Positions 46,010 through 60,819 are shown, counted from the first letter of the stretch. The stretch is DNA of 64,000 nucleotides from Stenotrophomonas pavanii (GCF_900101175.1 NZ_FNFQ01000001.1:1-64000); one strand, 5' to 3'. Notes: generated by a model from the letters alone, not told the origin. Translations and numbers: made by a program.

Positions 46010-46786
46010 ATGCGCACCGTACATGCCCTCCGCTATATCACCCCGCTACGCGAAGGCGGCTCCCTGCCCGCCGTGGTCGAGACCGACGACGACGGCATGG
46101 CCGTGCTGAAGTTCCGCGGCGCCGGCCAGGGCCCGAAAGCACTGATTGCCGAACTGATCGCCGGCGAAATGGCACGCACGCTGGGCCTGCCGATTCCGGA
46201 AATCCTGTTCGTCGAGCTGGACCGCGAGTTCGCCCGCACCGAGCCTGATCCGGAGATCCAGGAACTGATCCGTGCCAGCGAAGGCCTGAACCTGGGCCTG
46301 GACTACCTGCCGGGTGCGATCAACTACGATCCGGCGGCGATGCCGGTGGACGCCGACCTGGCCTCGCGCATCGCCTGGTTCGATGCGTTCACCAGCAACG
46401 TGGATCGCACCACGCGCAATCCCAACCTGATGGTATGGCACCGCAAGCTGTACCTGATCGACCACGGCGCGGCGATGTACTTCCACCACGACTGGGCCAA
46501 TGCCGGTGACGCCTGCGAGAAGCCGTTCGTGTTGATCCGCGACCATGTGCTGCTGCCGTTCGCCAGCCGTATCGCCGAGGTGGATGCAGAACTGGCTGCG
46601 CGCCTGACCGATGCCGAAATCGAGCGCATCGTCGGCCTGGTGCCGGACAGCTGGCTGGTGGACGAACCGGCGTTCGACAGCCCGCAGGACTATCGCCAGG
46701 GCTACATTTCCTATCTCAGGCACCGATTGAAAGTGCGTGCAGTGTTCGTGCAGGAGGCCATCCGTGCCCACGCTGCACACGTATGA
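46010..46786 (+). CDS. HipA-like kinase domain protein
   Basis: The 258-residue protein opens MRTVHALRYITPLREGGSLP with an ATP-binding style start (AVLKFRGAGQGPKALIAELI, with Lys at about 31). It carries FDAFTSNVDRTTRNPNLMVW and KLYLIDHGAAMYFHH, the catalytic and metal-binding loops of the small HipA-related kinase family. It lacks the HipB partner; the DUF3037 gene overlaps its end instead. True HipA phosphorylates glutamyl-tRNA synthetase; for this branch the target is unknown. Confidence 0.85.
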   Translation: MRTVHALRYITPLREGGSLPAVVETDDDGMAVLKFRGAGQGPKALIAELIAGEMARTLGLPIPEILFVELDREFARTEPDPEIQELIRASEGLNLGLDYLPGAINYDPAAMPVDADLASRIAWFDAFTSNVDRTTRNPNLMVWHRKLYLIDHGAAMYFHHDWANAGDACEKPFVLIRDHVLLPFASRIAEVDAELAARLTDAEIERIVGLVPDSWLVDEPAFDSPQDYRQGYISYLRHRLKVRAVFVQEAIRAHAAHV

Positions 46787-47165
46787 CTATGCGGTCATCC
46801 GCGTGGTACCGCGGGTGGAACGCGAGGAGTTCATCAACGTCGGAGTGATCGTCTCCTGCCCCGGCGCGCGCCATCTGGAAGCGGCCATCGAGATCGATCC
46901 CGGGCGCCTGCGCGCCTTCGCCCCGACGTTGGACCAGGAGGCATTGCAGCCGTGGCTGGATGCGATCGTGGCAATCTGCCGCGGCGATGCCAGCGCTGGG
47001 CCGATCGCGCAGCTGCCGGCGCGCGCACGGTTCCACTTCCTCACCGCCAAGCGCAGCTCGGTCGTGCAGATGTCGAGCACGCATGTGGGGCGCACTGCGA
47101 ACCCGGCGGGTGTGGTGGAACACCTGATGACGAAGATGGTGCGGGTCCCGGCACCATCCGAGTGA
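46764..47165 (+). CDS. DUF3037 protein, partner of the HipA-like kinase
   Basis: From GTG 46764, with AGGAGG six bases before, this encodes 133 residues (PTLHTYDYAVIRVVPRVERE, EFINVGVIVSCPGARHLEAA, HFLTAKRSSVVQMSSTHVGR). The start lies 23 bases inside the kinase gene, which indicates translational coupling. Pairing of DUF3037 with a HipA-type kinase is something I recall from other genomes; whether it acts as antitoxin or adaptor is unknown. Confidence 0.85.
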   Translation: MPTLHTYDYAVIRVVPRVEREEFINVGVIVSCPGARHLEAAIEIDPGRLRAFAPTLDQEALQPWLDAIVAICRGDASAGPIAQLPARARFHFLTAKRSSVVQMSSTHVGRTANPAGVVEHLMTKMVRVPAPSE

Positions 47166-47173
47166 CATCGATC

Positions 47174-47280
47174 GGGTAGAGTCGACTGTTAGTCGACTAA
47201 CGCGCGCAGCGTGGGCTCTTTGGCTGTGGCTGAGAAAGGCAGTCGACTAACAGTCGATTCTACCCAGTCGACTCTACCCG
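47174..47280. repeat. SMAG inverted dimer, left flank of the RAYT gene
   Basis: Plus copy 47176-47198 (GTAG, AGTCGACT-GTT-AGTCGACT) and minus copy 47241-47263 face each other, followed by a partial copy ending at 47277. The same arrangement, inverted, occurs at 47880-47994. Confidence 0.9.
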
Positions 47281-47304
47281 GTAGACGCCACCCGGCCGGT
47301 GCCA

Positions 47305-47787
47305 TCACCATTCGCGCTCGCCTGCTGGCTCAAGCTCGTTCAACGGCCAGCGGCACCATCCATACGGATGCTCACCGATCTGCGCGGCAAGACCGGCTCG
47401 AACGGGATTTGCCAGAATGTAGCAAGCGTGCCTGCGCAGCGATGCATCACTGCGGATTGCATGATCGTAATAGCCTGCCTGCCAGATTGCACCCCGGCTC
47501 CCTCGCCGTCGGTTTATTAGAAAGCTGCTGCGCGCCTTGAAGCGCTGCACGCAGTAGCCCAGCGAATGACTACGAAGTTGAGCCAGCCAGTGAATGTGAT
47601 CCGGCATGATGATCCAGGCAAGTGATGCAGTCAGGCCTTCCCGATCCATCGATCCGAGGAGCTGCATGGCAAGGTGGGCATTGGCAGGGCAATCGAATAC
47701 GCGATAGCGATTCCGGCACACCATGGTGATGGTGTAGACATTGCCGGCGATGGATCGCCGGCCGGCAAGCAGTTGGGGACTTGGCAT
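47305..47787 (-). CDS. REP-associated tyrosine transposase (RAYT)
   Basis: The 160-residue protein (MPSPQLLAGRRSIAGNVYTI...) has IIMPDHIHWL with the His64-x-His66 pair, WQAGYYDHAIR holding the candidate nucleophile Tyr106 or Tyr107, and YILANPVRAGLA. This is the Y1 HUH transposase set of RAYT (TnpA-REP) proteins, which act on REP palindromes. Start could also be at codons further up to 47838. It lies between two inverted SMAG dimers of a single sequence type, as a transposase with its own substrate. Confidence 0.92.
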   Translation of the reverse strand: MPSPQLLAGRRSIAGNVYTITMVCRNRYRVFDCPANAHLAMQLLGSMDREGLTASLAWIIMPDHIHWLAQLRSHSLGYCVQRFKARSSFLINRRRGSRGAIWQAGYYDHAIRSDASLRRHACYILANPVRAGLAAQIGEHPYGWCRWPLNELEPAGEREW

Positions 47788-47877
47788 GAGTTCGAGAATG
47801 CCCGCCCGCATGGATTTCCGGCATCGGTTCACTACCAATGCCAGAATCAGGAATCATCTCGATACAGCGTGCGGGAT

Positions 47878-47994
47878 GTAGAGTCGCCTGGGTAGAGTCA
47901 ACTGGGTAGAGTCGACTGTTAGTCGACTGCTTTTCTCCCCCACGCTGGAAAGCCCGCGCTTCGCGCGATAGTCGACTAACAGTCGACTCTACCC
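47878..47994. repeat. SMAG inverted dimer, right flank of the RAYT gene
   Basis: Plus copy 47906-47928 (GTAG, AGTCGACT-GTT-AGTCGACT) and minus copy 47970-47992. Upstream, GTAGAGTCGCCT and GTAGAGTCAACT are two further partial copies. Read on the opposite strand, this region parallels 47174-47280, including the spacer and the CCCAGT tail. Confidence 0.9.
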
Positions 47995-48016
47995 AGCCGG
48001 TTGTACCCTGTCGGCC

Positions 48017-50545
48017 CTATCTGGGCAGCGCATAGGCCATCACGTAATCGCCGTTCGGGGTTTCCATGAAGTGATGGCCGCCGGCCATGATCACCACGTA
48101 CTGGCGCCCCCCCTGCTCGTACACCATCGGCGTGGCCTGCCCGCCGGCAGGCAGCGTGGCGTGCCACAGCTCCTTGCCCGTCTTCAGGTCGATGGCGCGC
48201 AGCAGGTCATCGGTAGCGGCGGCGATGAAGATCAGTCCGCTGGCGGTCACCACCGAGCCGCCATTGTTCGGCGTGCCGATCTCGATCGGCAGGCCGGAAC
48301 GGATGCCGAACGGTCCATTGCCGCGTGCACTGCCAAACGGACGGTCCCACAGCAGCTTGCCGGTACGCAGATCGATGGCACGGATGCCGCCATAGGGCGG
48401 CTGCTTGCACGGCAGGCCGGTGAACGGCAGCCGCCAGCCAGCGTTGACCTGGATGCCATACGGCGTGCCCATCTGCGGATCGCCGGCGCCCTCGCCACCG
48501 CCCCTGTCGGCACGGATCTTCTCGCGCGGCAACCAGCCCAGCCGGTCGGCTTCAGCACGTGGCACCAGCCGGTTGTAGTTGGGCATGTCGTTGTAGTTGG
48601 CCACGATCATACCGCGACGCGTGTCGATGGACACGCTGCCCCAGTCCGAACCGCCGTTGTAGCCGGGGTATTCGATGGAATGGCGATCACTGCTCGGCGG
48701 CGTGTAGATGCCTTCGTAGTACGCCTTGCGGAACTGGATGCGGCAGACCAGCTGGTCGATCGGAGTGATGCCCCACATGTCACGCTCGGTCAGGTCATGC
48801 TCCCGACGCAGCGTGTGGTACAGCGAGAAAAGCTGCGTGGGAGAACGCTGTTCGGGTTCGACGCCGCCCACCGGTACCTTGCGCTCTTCGGCGGCGGTCA
48901 GCAGCTGGCCGTTGCGGCGGTCGAGGATGTACAGGTCCCCCTGCTTGGTCGGCAGCAGGAGCGCCGGCACCTTCCCGGCCGCTGTCGGATAGTCGATCAG
49001 GCTGGCCTGCGAGCCCAGGTCGTAGTCCCACACGTCCTTGCGCACGGCCTGGAAATGCCAGACCGGCTTGCCGGTGGCCACATCGAGCGCCACCAGCGAG
49101 GTCGAATAGCGATTCTGGCTTTCGGTACGCGAGCCGCTCCAGTAGTCGCCTGCGGAGTTGCCCAGCGGCAGATAGACCAGCCCCAGTGCTTCATCACCGG
49201 TGGCGGTGGTCCACATGTCCGGCGTGCCGCGCGTGTAGGTCTGCTCGCGCGGCGGCAGCCCGCTGCGCTCTGGCCGGTCCATGTCCCATGTCCAGCGCAG
49301 CTTGCCGGTGATCGCGTCGTAGGCCTGGATCACGCCCGAAGGTGCATCCCGGCGCTGTCCATCCAGCACCTGGTGGCCGGTGACGATCACGCCGCGCACG
49401 ATGGCCGGCGGCGAGGTGATCGACACATAGCCCGGTGGCACCTCGCCCATGCCCAGGGTGATGTCGACCTGGCCGTTGTTGCCGAAATTTGCACAGGGGT
49501 GGCCACTGTCGGCATCCACCGCGATGATGCGGCCATCCAGCGTGCCTTCGATGATGCGGGCCGAACAGGCCGGACGACTGCCCGGTGCGGCGCTGCGGCT
49601 GACGCTGGGCGGCGGCTCGGGCAGGGCCAGATCGGCAGCGACGTCGGCCAGCACCGCATCGGCGAAGGTCGGTGTGGCGGGTTGCTCGTAATAGCTCACG
49701 CCGCGACAGGCGGCGGTGTAAGGAATCGAAGCATCCCGCACCTTCGGGTCGAACCGCCACAGTTCCTTCCCCGTGGCGGCATCGAGCGCGATCAGGCGAT
49801 TGCGCGCGGTGCACAGATAGAGGCGGTCACCGATCTTCAGCGGCGTGGTTTCCGCGCCCCAGCGCTTCTTCGGCAGGTCACCGGTGCGGAACTGCCAGGC
49901 CGGCTGCAGCGTAGCCACGTTGGCCGGAGTGATCTGCTGCAGCGGCGAATAACGGGTGGCCGCATTGCTGCGGCCCCACGCCGGCCAATCGCCCGCGGCA
50001 GGCTGGTCGGCCGGCTGCAGGCCGGTGGTATCGCGCGTGGGTTCCAGTCCGGCGCTGGCCGCGCTTTCGGGGAACGGCTGCTGCCCGTCCACTTCGCCGT
50101 GCGGCGCGAAGGCCAGGCCAAAGGCGCACACGAACACCAGCATCAGCACGCCGGCCACGCTGCGCGACAGGCGCCTGGAGACCGGTTCGCGCAGGGTCGG
50201 CGCCAGCAGTGCCAGCACGATGCCGAGCACCGTCACCAGGCCCAGCCGCGGCACCCAGCGCCAGTAGTCACTGCCCGATTCCCACCAGGTCCACAGCAGT
50301 GTTCCGATGAACACCAGCGCATACAGCAGCGCTCCGCTGCGACGGTTGCCAAACAGCAGGAGGCCACTGGCCAGCAGGCCGAGTCCGGCGATGGCGTAGT
50401 ACGCCGAGCCGCCAAGGCTGAGCAGCCACGCGCCGAGCCCGCCGATGACCAGGCCGAGCAGGACCAGCAGCAGCGACAGCACGGTGACCAGGGGATGCCG
50501 GGAGGCACGGACGGGAGCGGGAGCGGACTGCGGCGTGGCGGACAT
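48017..50545 (-). CDS. gcd: Membrane-bound PQQ-dependent glucose/quinate-type dehydrogenase
   Basis: The 842-residue protein has five N-terminal membrane helices (about 20-150) and a periplasmic beta-propeller quinoprotein domain (about 185-840). Propeller motifs include WPAWGRSNAATRYSPLQQIT, TTPLKIGDRLYLCTARNRLI, ALDAATGKELWRFDPK, and the final IDLKTGKELWHATLPAGGQA. It oxidises a sugar or cyclic polyol in the periplasm and feeds ubiquinone. Length and helix number match glucose dehydrogenase (Gcd), but quinate dehydrogenases are similar, so the symbol is tentative. It needs PQQ; no pqq genes are in the window. Confidence 0.88.
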   Translation of the reverse strand: MSATPQSAPAPVRASRHPLVTVLSLLLVLLGLVIGGLGAWLLSLGGSAYYAIAGLGLLASGLLLFGNRRSGALLYALVFIGTLLWTWWESGSDYWRWVPRLGLVTVLGIVLALLAPTLREPVSRRLSRSVAGVLMLVFVCAFGLAFAPHGEVDGQQPFPESAASAGLEPTRDTTGLQPADQPAAGDWPAWGRSNAATRYSPLQQITPANVATLQPAWQFRTGDLPKKRWGAETTPLKIGDRLYLCTARNRLIALDAATGKELWRFDPKVRDASIPYTAACRGVSYYEQPATPTFADAVLADVAADLALPEPPPSVSRSAAPGSRPACSARIIEGTLDGRIIAVDADSGHPCANFGNNGQVDITLGMGEVPPGYVSITSPPAIVRGVIVTGHQVLDGQRRDAPSGVIQAYDAITGKLRWTWDMDRPERSGLPPREQTYTRGTPDMWTTATGDEALGLVYLPLGNSAGDYWSGSRTESQNRYSTSLVALDVATGKPVWHFQAVRKDVWDYDLGSQASLIDYPTAAGKVPALLLPTKQGDLYILDRRNGQLLTAAEERKVPVGGVEPEQRSPTQLFSLYHTLRREHDLTERDMWGITPIDQLVCRIQFRKAYYEGIYTPPSSDRHSIEYPGYNGGSDWGSVSIDTRRGMIVANYNDMPNYNRLVPRAEADRLGWLPREKIRADRGGGEGAGDPQMGTPYGIQVNAGWRLPFTGLPCKQPPYGGIRAIDLRTGKLLWDRPFGSARGNGPFGIRSGLPIEIGTPNNGGSVVTASGLIFIAAATDDLLRAIDLKTGKELWHATLPAGGQATPMVYEQGGRQYVVIMAGGHHFMETPNGDYVMAYALPR

Positions 50546-50622
50546 CGTCGATCTCCGGGGGCAGCATGCGCCGTTATCCCACCGCCAACGTGAAGCGCGC
50601 GCGCACGGGCGGCATCCGGATA

Positions 50623-50653
50623 CGACGACGCCGGCACAGGGCCGGCGTCGTCG
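50623..50653. terminator. GC-rich hairpin between gyrA and the dehydrogenase gene
   Basis: CGACGACGCCGGC-ACAGG-GCCGGCGTCGTCG is a perfect 13-bp stem 24 bases past the gyrA stop. It lacks a T tract, so it may block RNA decay or end transcription with other factors. Confidence 0.65.
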
Positions 50654-50676
50654 GGTACCTCAGGCTCGCGGCAGGA

Positions 50677-53391
<2,715 letters not shown>

Positions 53392-53551
53392 TCGGGTTCC
53401 GTTGTCTGGTAGCGGTCCAGTCCGGCGCAGCCCTCTGCGGGAGGGGGGTCGCGCCGGAACCTCGATTCAACCTGTGGATACTACCACAACGGGCTGTTTT
53501 CCGCCTGCCTTTACGGGGATTTTACCGGCACAAATCAGGAACTTAGGGGGT

Positions 53552-53574
53552 TGCCGGCCAGCGGCCGGCACTAC
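53552..53574 (-). repeat. SMAG element
   Basis: GTAG then TGCCGGCC-GC-TGGCCGGCA on the minus strand, between gyrA and mtnA. Confidence 0.85.
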
Positions 53575-53607
53575 CGGGGCGGCGGTCGCGCCGCCCTCCC
53601 CTGCGCC

Positions 53608-54672
53608 TCAGCCGCCGAAGGCGGCGCGCATGTTCTCGGCGGTCGGGTTCAGGATCACCCCGCGCTCGGTCACGATGGCGTCGATCAGCTCGCCCGGGGT
53701 GACGTCGAACACCGGGTTCCAGGCGGCAATGCCCTCGGCGACGGTGCGGGTGCCGCCCACGCCGTACAGCTCGCCCGGATCACGCTGCTCGATCTCGATC
53801 TGGCTGCCGTCCACGGTCTCCATGTCCACGGTCGAGGACGGCGCAACCACCATGAACTTGACCCCGTGGTGGCGGGCGGCGATGGCCAGCTGGTAGGTGC
53901 CGATCTTGTTGGCGGTGTCACCATTGGCGCAGATGCGGTCCGCGCCCACGATCACCCACTGCACGGCGCCGGTCTTCATCAGGTGCGAGGCGGCCGAATC
54001 GGCGATCAGGGTGGCGTCGATTCCATCCTGCTGCAGCTCCCACACCGTCAGGCGCGCGCCCTGCAGCCACGGCCGGGTCTCGCCGGCGAAGACGCGGGCG
54101 ATGCGGTGCTGGGCCATGCCGGCACGGATCACGCCCAGCGCGGTGCCGAAGCCTGCGGTGGCCAGCGAGCCGGTGTTGCAATGGGTCAGCACGCCGCTGC
54201 CGGCCTCGATCAGGCCGGCGCCCAGCGCGCCCATGTGGCGGTTGGCGGCCAGGTCTTCCTCGGCGATGGCCTGCGCTTCGGCCTCCAGCAGTGCCTTCCA
54301 GTCGGCGCCGGCGGCGTGCAGGCAACGGCGCATGCGCGCCAGCGCCCACGCCAGGTTGACTGCGGTCGGGCGCGAGGCATTGAGCCGCTGCAACGCCGGT
54401 TCCAGCTGCTGCAGGGCGTGCGCACCGTCGGCGGCCTGCACCCCGCGGGCGGCCAGCACCACGCCCCAAGCGGCGGCGATGCCGATGGCCGGCGCGCCGC
54501 GCACGGTCAACGCATGGATGGCGCTGGCAACCTCGTCGCTGTCATGGCAGACCACATGCTCGACCACGAACGGCAGCTTGCGCTGGTCCAGCAGTTGCAG
54601 GGCATCGCCGGTCCACAGGATCGGGCGGATGTGGTCATAACGGGCGTAGTCGATGTCGGAGGCAGTGTTCAT
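53608..54672 (-). CDS. mtnA: Methylthioribose-1-phosphate isomerase
   Basis: The 354-residue enzyme of the eIF2B-like fold converts 5-methylthioribose 1-phosphate to methylthioribulose 1-phosphate in methionine salvage. It has [40 protein letters not shown] (catalytic Cys) and [20 protein letters not shown] (catalytic Asp), with [20 protein letters not shown] near the end. Length is typical. I start at ATG 54672; the longer frame has no conserved residues. It lies upstream of gyrA, with an SMAG element between them. Confidence 0.96.
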   Translation of the reverse strand: MNTASDIDYARYDHIRPILWTGDALQLLDQRKLPFVVEHVVCHDSDEVASAIHALTVRGAPAIGIAAAWGVVLAARGVQAADGAHALQQLEPALQRLNASRPTAVNLAWALARMRRCLHAAGADWKALLEAEAQAIAEEDLAANRHMGALGAGLIEAGSGVLTHCNTGSLATAGFGTALGVIRAGMAQHRIARVFAGETRPWLQGARLTVWELQQDGIDATLIADSAASHLMKTGAVQWVIVGADRICANGDTANKIGTYQLAIAARHHGVKFMVVAPSSTVDMETVDGSQIEIEQRDPGELYGVGGTRTVAEGIAAWNPVFDVTPGELIDAIVTERGVILNPTAENMRAAFGG

Positions 54673-54719
54673 GGGCCCATTGTAGGGCCACGCCCGGCAG
54701 CGTTGGAGCCCGCCCGGGC

Positions 54720-55463
54720 TCAATTCACCGAGAATTCGGCGCGGCAGCCGCCGTCCACCCAGATGCCGTTGCGGCTCCAGCCCCAGGTACTGCCTTCCTC
54801 GCACGGCGTGCTCGACAGCTGCTCGGACACGACCGCGCCAACGGAGATGCTGGCGCCGCAGAAACGCCGCTTCTTCGATTTCGATTCGCAGGTCAGGCGA
54901 CGCGGCATGTCGACGAAGCGGCCATCATCGTCGGCCACTTCGAAATCGCCCTGGCAACCGCGGCTGGTCCAGATCTCATTGCGCTTGTAGCCCCACCCCT
55001 GCCCCTCGCGGCATGGCAGCACCGACAGCTGGCGCAGCAGGCGCACGGGGGCGCCATCCAGGCGCACCGGGCAGCTCTGCGGACGGCCATTGGATTCGCA
55101 GCGCACCACGCGGCGCACCAGCCGCTTGCCGGCGCTGTCCGCAGGCGGGGCCGCGCCCGCTGCGCGCCGGGCGCGGAACTCGGCCCGGCAGCCCAGGGTG
55201 ACCCAGACGCCACTGCGGTCAGTGCCCCACTCGCTGCCACGGATGCAGCTGTTGCTGGACAGCTGGCGCACCAGGTCGACGCCGTTGGCGACCTCGATAT
55301 CGCAGTGCACCCAGCCCATGTCGCGCGATTCGCAGGTCACCACTTCGCCGTCGTAGCCCACCTGCTGGGCCGACGCCGGCGACGGCAGCCAGGCACCCCA
55401 GAGCGCAATGGAGTACACCGGTGCCGCAACAACCGCGAACCACTTGACCAAAGCCTTCCCCAC
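54720..55463 (-). CDS. Exported DUF3011 repeat protein
   Basis: The 247-residue protein has a signal peptide (cut near ASA-Q at 32) and three DUF3011-type units. Each reads [39 protein letters not shown], then a [18 protein letters not shown] closing strand, with two more at about 115-180 and 185-247. Each unit holds four Cys, so a disulfide-stabilised fold is likely. Function is unknown. The next gene on the strand is epmA. Confidence 0.85.
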   Translation of the reverse strand: MGKALVKWFAVVAAPVYSIALWGAWLPSPASAQQVGYDGEVVTCESRDMGWVHCDIEVANGVDLVRQLSSNSCIRGSEWGTDRSGVWVTLGCRAEFRARRAAGAAPPADSAGKRLVRRVVRCESNGRPQSCPVRLDGAPVRLLRQLSVLPCREGQGWGYKRNEIWTSRGCQGDFEVADDDGRFVDMPRRLTCESKSKKRRFCGASISVGAVVSEQLSSTPCEEGSTWGWSRNGIWVDGGCRAEFSVN

Positions 55464-55589
55464 CAGGAATGGATGAACTGCATGCCAGTGTCCGGCATTG
55501 GCCGTGATAAGAGCATCATCCTGCTTACCGACGCAAGCGCGCAGGAGCGTCGATCCGTTCAGCCTCCGGTGTTCAGAAAGGCGCGACGG

Positions 55590-56546
55590 TCACGCGTGGG
55601 CGAAGTCGAATGCCAGCACGTCGGCAATGCGCGGCGTGCGGTTCATCGCCATCAGCAGGCGATCAACACCCACCGCCACGCCGGCACAGGCGGGCATCGA
55701 CGGCAACGCCGCCAGCAGCGCCTCATCCAGCGCCGGCTGCACCTGCCCGCGCGCATGGCGTCGCTGCTGGTCGCGCAGGAAACGGCTGCGCTGCTCGTCG
55801 GCATCGTTCAGTTCGTGATAGCCGTTGGCCAGCTCCACTGCGCCCAGGTACAGCTCGAAACGTTCAGCCAGCGGCGGCGTACCCTCGCGGATGCGTGCCA
55901 GTGCCGCCTGGCTGGCCGGCCAGTCATGCACCACGGTCATCACCGCGTCATCGAACTGCGGCTGGATACGGTGGGTCATCAGCAGGTCCAGCCAGTCATC
56001 GCGGGTCAGCCCGACCGGGTCGATATGCACGTCGCCGAGCGCGGCGCGCAACGCAGCCTCGTCAGCCTCGAACGGGTCCACGCCGACATGCTGCTGGAAC
56101 AGCTCGCGGTAGCTCAGCACGCGCAGGGTTGCACGGCGCCCGACCAGGGCCAGCGCCTGGCTGACCAGCTCGGCGGTTTCCTGCACCAAGCGGTGGTGGT
56201 CCCAGCCGACTCGATACCACTCCAGCATGGTGAATTCCGGATTGTGGCGGCCACCCGCTTCGCCGTTGCGGAACACGCGGCCCAGTTCATAGCAGTCGCC
56301 AACGCCAGCGGCGAGCAGGCGCTTGAGCGGATACTCCGGGGACGTGCGCAACCAGCGACGGCGGCCACCGGCGTCGACGTGGCCGCTGAAGTCGGTATGG
56401 AAACTGTCGATGTTCGGCTCGGTGTTGCCCGCGACCGACAGGATCGGCGTTTCCACTTCCAGCACATCACGCTCGGCGAAGAAGCGGCGCACCAGCGCAT
56501 TGAGCGCGGCACGCTGCCGCAGTGCACGCAGCAGGGCTTCGCTCAC
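55590..56546 (-). CDS. epmA: Elongation factor P--(R)-beta-lysine ligase
   Basis: The 318-residue class II synthetase-like protein lacks the anticodon-binding domain, as EpmA does. It has DVLEVETPILSVAGNTEPNI, RTSPEYPLKRLLAAGVGDCY, YELGRVFRNGEAGGRHNPEF (motif 2), NGYHELNDADEQRSRF and PACAGVAVGVDRLLMAMNRT (motif 3). It attaches beta-lysine to elongation factor P. It overlaps the GNAT gene by 4 bases. Confidence 0.96.
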   Translation of the reverse strand: MSEALLRALRQRAALNALVRRFFAERDVLEVETPILSVAGNTEPNIDSFHTDFSGHVDAGGRRRWLRTSPEYPLKRLLAAGVGDCYELGRVFRNGEAGGRHNPEFTMLEWYRVGWDHHRLVQETAELVSQALALVGRRATLRVLSYRELFQQHVGVDPFEADEAALRAALGDVHIDPVGLTRDDWLDLLMTHRIQPQFDDAVMTVVHDWPASQAALARIREGTPPLAERFELYLGAVELANGYHELNDADEQRSRFLRDQQRRHARGQVQPALDEALLAALPSMPACAGVAVGVDRLLMAMNRTPRIADVLAFDFAHA

Positions 56547-57028
56547 AGGATGCCCTCCGGGCGCGGATGGTCCAGGGGCAGGGTCAGCAGGTCACGGGTG
56601 TCGTCGATGTAGCCGCTGGCCAGGTACAGGCGGCGGGCCAGTTCGTTATGGTGGTTCACTTCCAGGCGCAGGCGGCTGACCCCACGCCCACGTGCCCGCT
56701 GCTCGCAGATCGCCAGCGCCTGCTTGCCACGTCCACGCCCACGTGCGCGATGGCTCAGGTACAGCTCGTCCAGCAGCATGAAATGCCCGCCCTGCTCCAG
56801 GCTGAAGCCCATCGCGATCACCGCATAGCCGACCACTTCAGCCGCCTCGTCCAGCCACAGCAGCACTTCACCGTTGCGCGGGTCGGCCAGCAACGCATCC
56901 ACGCCGCGGCGCACACGCTCGTCGTCGAAGTCGATCCGGTCTTCGGCGTAGAACTCGCGCATCAACGCGATCAGCCGTTCCTCGTCGGCACGGGTGGCCA
57001 GGCGGAAATCGAGCGGGGCGGTCTGCAT
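56543..57028 (-). CDS. GNAT-family acetyltransferase
   Basis: The 161-residue protein starts at ATG 57028 (AAAGGAG upstream). It has GYAVIAMGFSLEQGGHFMLL, DELYLSHRARGRGRGKQALA (acetyl-CoA loop R-G-x-G-x-G-x-x) and YLASGYIDDTRDLLTLPL. A single GNAT fold with unknown acceptor. It overlaps epmA by 4 bases, so the two are made from one message, although a link to EF-P modification is not established. Confidence 0.88.
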   Translation of the reverse strand: MQTAPLDFRLATRADEERLIALMREFYAEDRIDFDDERVRRGVDALLADPRNGEVLLWLDEAAEVVGYAVIAMGFSLEQGGHFMLLDELYLSHRARGRGRGKQALAICEQRARGRGVSRLRLEVNHHNELARRLYLASGYIDDTRDLLTLPLDHPRPEGIL

Positions 57029-57078
57029 GGGTACTCCTTTGTATTTCATGCCGGGTGCACGGGCGCCCGGCGGAATCG

Positions 57079-59577
<2,499 letters not shown>

Positions 59578-59682
59578 CTACCGCGCCCGGCCGTCAGGCC
59601 CTGTAATGCCGCCGCTTCTGCAGCTTGCCGCCCCACCCCTGCCGGCGCTAGCGTGCGACGGTCGCCCCTCGGAATCCTGCCC

Positions 59683-60807
59683 GTGACCCTGCCTGCTTCC
59701 CGTCGACGCTTCCTGCAACTGGCCGGCGCCGGCCTCGCCGTCGCCGGTACCGGGCTGGCGCAGCCCGGCCATGCCCAACCCGCGACAGCCGCCCGCACCG
59801 CTGCTGCCGAAGGTGCGGTGCTGCTGAATTTCAACGAGTGCCCCTACGGGCCCTCCCCCGCGGCCCAACAGGCGGCACGCGACAGCATCGCCGGGTGCGG
59901 TCGCTACCGCTTCGCGCTGGCCGGCCAGGTACGCGATGCCTTCATCGAACAGGCGCGCATCCCCGCTGATCACGTGCGCCTCTATCCGGGCTCCAGCGAA
60001 CCGCTGAACCGTGCCGCCGTGCTGTGGACCGGCCCGCAGTCGGGACTGGTGGTGGCCGACCCGACCTTCGAGACGCTGGGCGAGGTGGCCGCCGCACGAG
60101 GCGCGCACGTGCAGAAGGTGCCGCTGCGCGACGACGGTGCACATGACCTGCGCGCGATGGTCGCCGCCGCACATGCCCGGCCGACCGGGCTGCTGTATGT
60201 GTGCAATCCGAACAACCCGACCGGTTCGATCAGCGCACCGGATGAGCTCGCCTGGCTGATGGCCCACAAGCCCGCCTCCACCCGCGTGCTGGTCGACGAG
60301 GCCTACCTGCAGTACAGCGAGCAGCCCAGCCTGATCGCGCAGGTGGCACAGCGCGACGACCTGATCGTGCTGCGCACGTTCTCCAAGCTGTACGGCATGG
60401 CCGGCCTGCGCCTGGGCGTGGCAGCGGCCCATCCCGACCGCCTGCGCGAGCTGGCCGGGCTGGGCGACAATCCGCTGCCGGTGCCGGCCCTGGCCGCTGC
60501 ACTGGCCAGCCTGCGCGACCCGCAGCTGATCCCGCAGCGACGCCTGCAGAATGCAAGGGTGCGGCAGGCCACCATCGCCTGGCTCGGCAAGCGTGGCTTC
60601 AGCTGCGTGCCCTCGGAGGCGAACTGCTTCGTGGTCGATGTGCAGCGCGATGGCAGCGCGTTCGCCAAGGCCATGGCCGACAACGGCGTGGTGATTGGAC
60701 GCAGCTGGCCGATCTGGCCGCAGCGCGTGCGCGTGACGGTCGGCACCGAAGGCGAGATGGCCGCGTTCCGCCGGGCGTTCGCCAAGGTGGCCGGCGTACC
60801 GGCGTGA
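59683..60807 (+). CDS. Tat-exported HisC-like aminotransferase
   Basis: From GTG 59683 this encodes 374 residues with a twin-arginine signal (SRRRFLQLAGAGLAVAGTGL, cut near AQP). The fold type I PLP enzyme body has LNFNECPYGPSPAAQQAARD, YPGSSEPLNRAAVLW, PNNPTGSISAPDE, LVDEAYLQYSEQP and FSKLYGMAGLRLGVAAAHPD, where Lys is the PLP ligand. Histidinol-phosphate aminotransferase is the nearest family, but export and the ECPYGPS start point to a different role. It is reversed between ligA and zipA. Confidence 0.85.
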   Translation: MTLPASRRRFLQLAGAGLAVAGTGLAQPGHAQPATAARTAAAEGAVLLNFNECPYGPSPAAQQAARDSIAGCGRYRFALAGQVRDAFIEQARIPADHVRLYPGSSEPLNRAAVLWTGPQSGLVVADPTFETLGEVAAARGAHVQKVPLRDDGAHDLRAMVAAAHARPTGLLYVCNPNNPTGSISAPDELAWLMAHKPASTRVLVDEAYLQYSEQPSLIAQVAQRDDLIVLRTFSKLYGMAGLRLGVAAAHPDRLRELAGLGDNPLPVPALAAALASLRDPQLIPQRRLQNARVRQATIAWLGKRGFSCVPSEANCFVVDVQRDGSAFAKAMADNGVVIGRSWPIWPQRVRVTVGTEGEMAAFRRAFAKVAGVPA

Positions 60808-60819
60808 CCCTGATGGTGG

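Noticed and set aside
48071-50593. An 840-codon frame opposite the PQQ dehydrogenase gene
   Set aside because: Low-complexity His/Arg/Ala-rich product, no ribosome site and no domain; the minus strand holds a full quinoprotein dehydrogenase.
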